In this document: positions 58,426 to 64,000 of the stretch, one piece after another
Position numbering within the stretch: position 1 is the stretch's first letter
How the letters are laid out: every line of letters begins with the position of its first letter
DNA from: Metallyticus violacea
Taxonomy: Eukaryota; Arthropoda; Insecta; Mantodea; Metallyticidae
Length of the DNA: 64,000 nt
Assembly (NCBI GenBank): GCA_030762175.1
Contig: CM060846.1
Coordinates: forward strand, 235,291,512 to 235,355,511
Direction: 5' to 3'
Made by a program: the position numbers and the translations under genes
Notes under the pieces: model-generated
What the model was told of the DNA's origin: nothing
Database searches by the model: none
Seen by the model: only the letters and a program-made list of their open reading frames with translations

Positions 58426-59444
58426 CGGGAAGAAAACGGAATAGTGGGAATGCACATTTTTCTCTGTTAGCGAGCAGTGTGAATAAGGAAATAAGTAAAT
58501 AAGTCTAGTGTAAAAATACTGCTTCTGACAACACTGTAAGGCATTACTATGCGTGCCATCGCTTTGTTTCTCAAAGTAAAGATGTCAGACACTTAAAATG
58601 CAAGGAAGCAATAAAACCGTATGCCCGGCAAAGATACAAGTCAGGCAGGCCGAAGATGGAAAATGCCTAGTCAAATTTATCGCAATATGACTTAAGTCGC
58701 TTGGGACTGTCAGAAAAAGTAAGAGCACTATAGCTGCAGATATTGCAAAAAAATTCCTTTTTGAGCCATACTGGACAAAATTAGAGTTCAGATGCTGAAT
58801 TACAAGTAATTTATTTAATAACCAGGCAAAATTTATGTAATATTGAATGCTCCTGCCATTTATGCTCCTCTTCCGTCAGGCATCAAAATGATGCGACTAG
58901 TGTATTAACTAAAGCCAAATATGACTTTGTTAAATAACGTAATGCTTTTAAAATCCAACATCGCGTAAGGCATGGGATTTTCCAGTTCTTTCCGTAGCTT
59001 GGGATTAACTGATGTCAGTTATGTCTCAAATTTTTGCGTCAGATCAAGAAACCTTGGCCTTTGTTGACCCCGCACTTTTTGGCTTACGAATTCACTTCCC
59101 ACAATTTCAAAGGCCAGCAGCTGTAAGAAAGCAAAATACTGTCTTCGTTCTTCACTTAACAACAAATTACTTTGTAGCCTATTTTATTCCTAGGGAAAAA
59201 ATTCTGTCGATAACACCGGCTTAAATTACAATATGCTGTACTAAATTTCTAAAGTAAGCCAATAGGATACCGCATTATATAATATATAATCGCATTCCCA
59301 TTGCAAAACCATGATACAACGGAAGCCAACATCATCGCTTTTTATTTGTTGCAGGAAAGAATCCACATCTCATTGCATTCCCCTTGCAGAAACTGATACA
59401 ATGGAGGCGACATATTCGTTGCAAATATTCTGCACTTGCCTTTC

Positions 59445-59532
59445 GAAAATGGACTGACAGAGGAGTTAGACTCTCTCCGCTGTCGCTCGGGACTGAGCTC
59501 CAGCGGTGTCTCGCGGTGTAAGGGCAAGTGTA
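59445..59532 (-). repeat. Short repeat, inverted partner of 58335-58425
   Basis: On the minus strand reads CCCTTACACCGCGAGACACC, GCTGGAGCTCAGTCCCGAGC. Same family as the copy at 58335. Confidence 0.75.
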
Positions 59533-61137
59533 TTAATATTATATGTAAGGTATTTAGCTACAACCGTTTTACTTTGCATGAACTGGCGCACGCTGTCTCC
59601 TCTGTGTGTAACAGCACTCCGCATTCGTATGATGTCTATAGGCAAATTTCCTGCAACTTTCTTTTGGTCGGGGCAAAGTGTTCAATTGTATGCGGAAAAA
59701 GACATTTTCCTATGCATATTGTGAGGTTATTGCCATACTGATATCGGATAAACATTGTTGTTTTCATTCAGTTAAACCCAATTTTGCACACAATTGACAG
59801 GGGGGGAAGTGGTCTTGGTTTGCGAAAACGCAATAAGTTTTTCCATTGCCTGCTGCTAATTAACTAAGAATGGGAATTCAAATTGCTCGAGAGTCTCTAG
59901 GTTGACGGTCAAAATCTCGAGTGCCGCATAATTCCTCACGACTCGGGTTCAAAAGTGAATCCCGCTTGCGAATCACTGTGCTGTAAACAAAGCTCCCTTC
60001 ATGTTCGAGCCTCCAGCAGTTTTACAGGATCACAATTATGATTCATCGAACATCCCTTTAGAAGTCTATGCCTTCAGAATACCTCAGAGGATCTTCTCTG
60101 ACATTACATGTATGTTAATATAAAAGTTTCTTGTTTGATAAACGAAACAAAGTAGAAATAAACCTAGATATATAAAAAAAAACCAAATGTTATGGCTAAT
60201 GGGCCGATTTTGACTGCCTTAGCATATCTAATGCCTCTTGAAATGTCGCATCAGGCAAGACGTATATTGACTTTCAAAACACCGAGAACAAATATATTTC
60301 ACTTTCTTCCTTGGGATTTACGTTCAATACTCCCAGGACCGTGGTAGATAGGCATCAATGCGGATGAAAAATACAAATTATTTGCATATATTACTCTCAC
60401 AAGGGCACAGATTTATCCCATTCAAGTAAATGAAGGCCAGGGAACTAATGAAATAACCGATTTTGCTATCCGCTTTATGATTGACTTAAGTAAATCGGAC
60501 CTACCACCTTTCTTTCTACCTGCATATACGTCTATGCTATTTGCTGTGCATGGAAGGCTGAAGAGCCTCCTGAATCGTTTGGTTTGCCGAAAGGTCACAG
60601 CGTGTAATTGCTCTCAATTTACCCCGTGCTTAGTCTCATGAGACGTGTTTCTTCTGCGAAGTGTCGAGAAGTGCTCCAGTTTCTCGAAATGTAGGCTTTC
60701 ATTTACCATTTTTACTGTTTACCGCATTATAGGGATGTCCATACGTCTCGTAAAAAGGGAATTATTCCCCTATAGGAATTCCTAGAATGTGTTCCATTTG
60801 GTTTCATCCGAATGGCGCGTTTGTTCCATTCTGCTATTTCTCACTTATTTTACCTATATTAGAAAGAAATTGATTATAAATAAATAATATATTCATTTAT
60901 TTTACAATTTATAGAATAGATTAGTTAATTAATTTTGCTAATCACTAAAACAACACTAGGTGCATTCAAGTTATAAAATCTCAGATTTTCTTCTCAAGAC
61001 TGCAAAAGGATAGAAACATTCGGTTTGGTTTAAAATACGCGGGCACTCGTTGTCAATGCGATACAGAGATGGCAGCACCGTATGGTACACAGAACTCTAG
61101 CGGCAGAGCCGAGAAGGAGAACTATTTTTGATGCTTC
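59533..61137. other. Intergenic DNA, no gene seen
   Basis: Nothing supportable. Confidence 0.55.
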
Positions 61138-61545
61138 AAAATGGAGGAGTTTTCATTACAAGAACAGTGTGTAATCATTCATTTTCTCCATTTTTGTGGT
61201 TTGATATCGATTGAAATTTCATCGCCAGTTGAGTAAGACATGTGGTGAGGGTGTCATGGATGTGTCTAATGTGGTTCATGGATGTGACAGTTAAAGAAAG
61301 GCAGATCATCGTGTGACAACAAACCAAGGCAATCTCTGCCTCGCACAAGCCGGTATGAGGACATGATCGAGTGAGTAGAGAAAGTTGTTTTGGAGTATCG
61401 CCGAATGAGTGTGGAATACATCGTCTCCAAAGTTGGCATTTCCGTGGGATTTGTGCACACAATCCTGCATGAAGACCTGAAAATGCAAAAAATGTTCTCC
61501 AAGTGGGTGCCACGTATGCTGACGGACGACCACAAGGCTTGAATA
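61138..61545 (+). pseudogene. Mariner transposase, N-terminal relic
   Basis: From about 61141 the plus strand has MEEFSLQEQCVIIHF, then, after stops, a well-kept HTH stretch: VEKVVLEYRRMSVEYIVSKV, GISVGFVHTILHEDLKM and KWVPRMLTDDHKA. These are the second helix-turn-helix and W-V-P-R/H linker of mariner transposase. The catalytic half is absent. This is a different mariner lineage from the one at 12529. Confidence 0.85.
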
Positions 61546-63639
61546 AAACTTTTTCTATCATTTAAGACAAATCACGCCTTCTAGAGCAAATAGTTTCTAA
61601 AACATAGAATTTTAACTAAATAAATGCTTGCGAGAAAAAAATTCTGCATGACTTAATTAAACATTTATTAAACACCTTATAACCAAGGATCATTATGAAA
61701 ATCATATCAAAATAAACAGAAAATTTCAAATATTAAAATGGTATAGAAAACAAAAATATGATTTTTGACCATCCTTTCCTTTAATACTCCCTTTAAGCAG
61801 GGTAAATCTGTGCTTCCAACTGTAAATAGGGTGCACTGAAATAATATTTTCTCTCACAAAATAAATGAAATGACACATACTCACTCTTAGTCGTTTTACA
61901 GCAACTAGCATTCCTTATTTTGGTTCCATTTCAACTAAATACAAGTGTAAAAATTCTCCATAGTAATTATAAAAATTGAAAAAGCAACTTTGCTGGCATC
62001 CAAAATGACAGCGAAATTCAAATTCTTCAGAGAAATGCATGAATAAGAAAATTGCAAATTTCCCAATTTTGATAGCGATGACAGTTATTTCAGATCTGGA
62101 TGGTGAGCATGCCTGTGATGAAGAGGAATTTTTAGGTCTGACAATCTTATTCTATGATACTTTTCTAGCATATTTGAATACATGGACTTAACGCTGTGTT
62201 GAATCCAGCTGCTTTCTCCCGGTTGGGATATCAACCTTCATGGGGGAGGGGAGTGTCTTAAAATTGTTATAATATAAATAAAACCGGCACTAATATTTTA
62301 TATTTCCCTTCATTTCTGATATGTAATTAAAAGAAGTGTAATTAGGTTTACTTATGCTTAAGAATGAAATTATGAGAGTTAAAATATTTATTATATTATG
62401 TAATAACTTACATTTACAACAAACTAATAAATCCAAGTCTTTCCACAGCACATCTATGGATGACATTACTAATGACACTTTCTGTGGATTCCGTCCCATT
62501 GTTACTTTCAAACAAGCTTGAAGCGTACCCTGACTCATCCTATTTCTTAATTTTGTCATCACCCTATTCATGGTGCTGAATTACCCATCTGTACGGCAGT
62601 GGAATCGCTAATGTACAGTACACGTTCAGCGAGGGTCCGCAGAGATTCATAGCCGATATCGGCTCTTAAGATAAAAGAACTGAAGTGTGCAAGAACAACG
62701 TCAACATTTAAGTCTTAACTTCCAGCACAGCCATTTACAATAATTTTCACTAAACTTTTGAAATGTGTTAACCTTTTTAAAATATACACTTAATTATATC
62801 ACTTTCACAGTTCTGCCATCGAACCTTTTCTCCATTTCTTTAATTATACTTTTCACAAATTTCTTTACACTTCTCAAACATGTTTTTCGTCTTCCGTGAA
62901 GTACATACTTTTAAGTTATGCTGCGTCCCCTTCTACATTTTTAATTTTATTTAATATTTCATTTTCCCCACTTTATTTATCGCAAAGGTAGATGATGTTT
63001 CTTAAATGTTCCAAAGTTCTGGAAACAAGTACAGGGAATTGTGAAATGTTAAGTGTTTGTTTTTGCAGAATTTTAATTAAGTTTAAGACGGCATTTAATG
63101 TTATCGTCCAAAATCACTAAATTTACAATGAAATTGCAACCCATAATTTCCAACAAGATCCCCCCTGCTAAACATGCTAAATCCACACTGTCCTTATATG
63201 TATGTGTTCACATACCATTATAATGCACTGGTAGCACAGGTACATAGCATAAAATGTGTGATAGGTCTCAACCAGAAGATGCCAACAGCTTCGGGTATTT
63301 TTAAAATAAGTAATTTTAAAGAACACTGAATTATATGCAATGTATTTTCTCCTTAAGGAGAAGAATTTTAAAGTTTATAAATGCCCTTAACAATATGAAA
63401 TGTGCGTTTAATTATATTTGCTTATTGCTGCATTTGGTGGCAGCAACAACGAAACATGTGCTCTGCAGTGAACGTATGTCAACTCGTGCTCCCCTTATCT
63501 GATGATCTAGCGCGGGTCCAGTGGCAGCACCATCGAAAGAGCATGTACTAATTTGAAGAACATTTTCATTTTTGTTTGTTTCGCTGCCAACTGCTGTGGA
63601 TATAGATTCTGTTGTAGTACTCTTCAATTCAACCAAATA
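61546..63639. other. AT-rich intergenic DNA, no gene seen
   Basis: No domain, RNA or array noticed. Confidence 0.55.
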
Positions 63640-64000
63640 TAGAAATATTTTCTTCACTTCATAAGAAGGAAACCCCCTCAGGGGCTCAATTTATTGGGTA
63701 CGGGGCGTAGCGACCCCGAGGCACACTAGCTGCTCCCTCAGGTCCGCGCTTAGCGCGTTTGACTCCATTTTATTTTGCCTCCATTTTACTTTTATCTTTT
63801 ATACCTCCCTGCTTTTAGTCTGATGGATGCCCCCGTGTTTGACACGGTTAAAATGTGACTGGGTAATAGCGTGACCCCCAGCACTGGGCCATCATGTAGG
63901 GCAAGAGCGTATCCCCTGGTAAAGGCCAGGCCCGGGGAGGGGCATTACATGCGCTGTAAACTTTCTGCAGGCGATTGGGTCCCTTTGTCTCTACTCAGGA
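63640..64000. repeat. GC-rich interspersed repeat fragment at the window edge
   Basis: Base composition changes abruptly: ACGGGGCGTAGCGACCCCGA, GCTCCCTCAGGTCCGCGC, CCAGGCCCGGGGAGGGGC. It looks like the 5' part of a retroelement or another repeat, cut by the window end. I cannot classify it. Confidence 0.45.

Overview
The window is AT-rich animal DNA, almost certainly from an arthropod and probably an insect. It holds long gene-poor stretches, many trinucleotide microsatellites, and decayed mariner, hAT, Mutator-like, Penelope-like, LINE and tRNA-SINE fragments. I found no host protein-coding gene I can defend. The order Blattodea is a weak guess from the SINE style only.

The centrepiece is one nearly complete Polinton/Maverick (adintovirus-like) element at 13474-34413 (20,940 bp). 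It has identical 208-bp terminal inverted repeats and a perfect 6-bp target duplication, ATCGCT. It landed inside an older, decayed mariner element (about 12529-34738); removing the Polinton and one target copy rejoins the mariner transposase frame exactly. Identical termini beside a decayed target mean the Polinton is young relative to its surroundings.

The left two thirds of the Polinton (14143-26350) read right to left on the minus strand as a tightly packed array with 1-17-base overlaps: protein-primed DNA polymerase B (one frameshift in a homopolymer), packaging ATPase, a basic minor virion peptide, an unknown protein, chromodomain integrase, penton-like minor capsid protein, pVI-like basic protein, double-jelly-roll major capsid protein and adenain-like protease. 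Three small spliced genes follow toward the left end. One has a start codon that is only made by splicing; two overlap in different frames and share an intron. Replication (PolB), integration (INT), assembly (MCP, penton, minor proteins), packaging (ATPase) and maturation (protease) are all represented, so the element had the parts list for a virion.

The right third is different. A perfect (ATCT)264 tract of 1,056 bp separates it from the polymerase promoter, followed by a 123-bp tandem array. Then come three small non-coding leader-like exons with strong GTAAGT donors and five plus-strand open reading frames (29894-34106), each with a 3' splice site 0 to 6 bases before its ATG. This looks like a shared spliced leader feeding several alternative coding exons, analogous in layout to the adenovirus late region. 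A three-part minus-strand Cys-rich, N-glycosylated, coiled-coil secreted protein gene (broken by a stop and a frame change) sits between them. None of these right-arm proteins is recognisable to me; this arm is the best candidate for undescribed biology.

Flanks: 1-12528 carries a Mutator-like fragment, a LINE with an internal inversion, two hAT fragments and microsatellites. 34739-64000 carries an hAT copy, a LINE with duplicated 3' repeats, SINE pieces, three Penelope-like GIY-YIG fragments (two in a head-to-head inverted pair), two mariner remnants, and a GC-rich repeat at the right edge.
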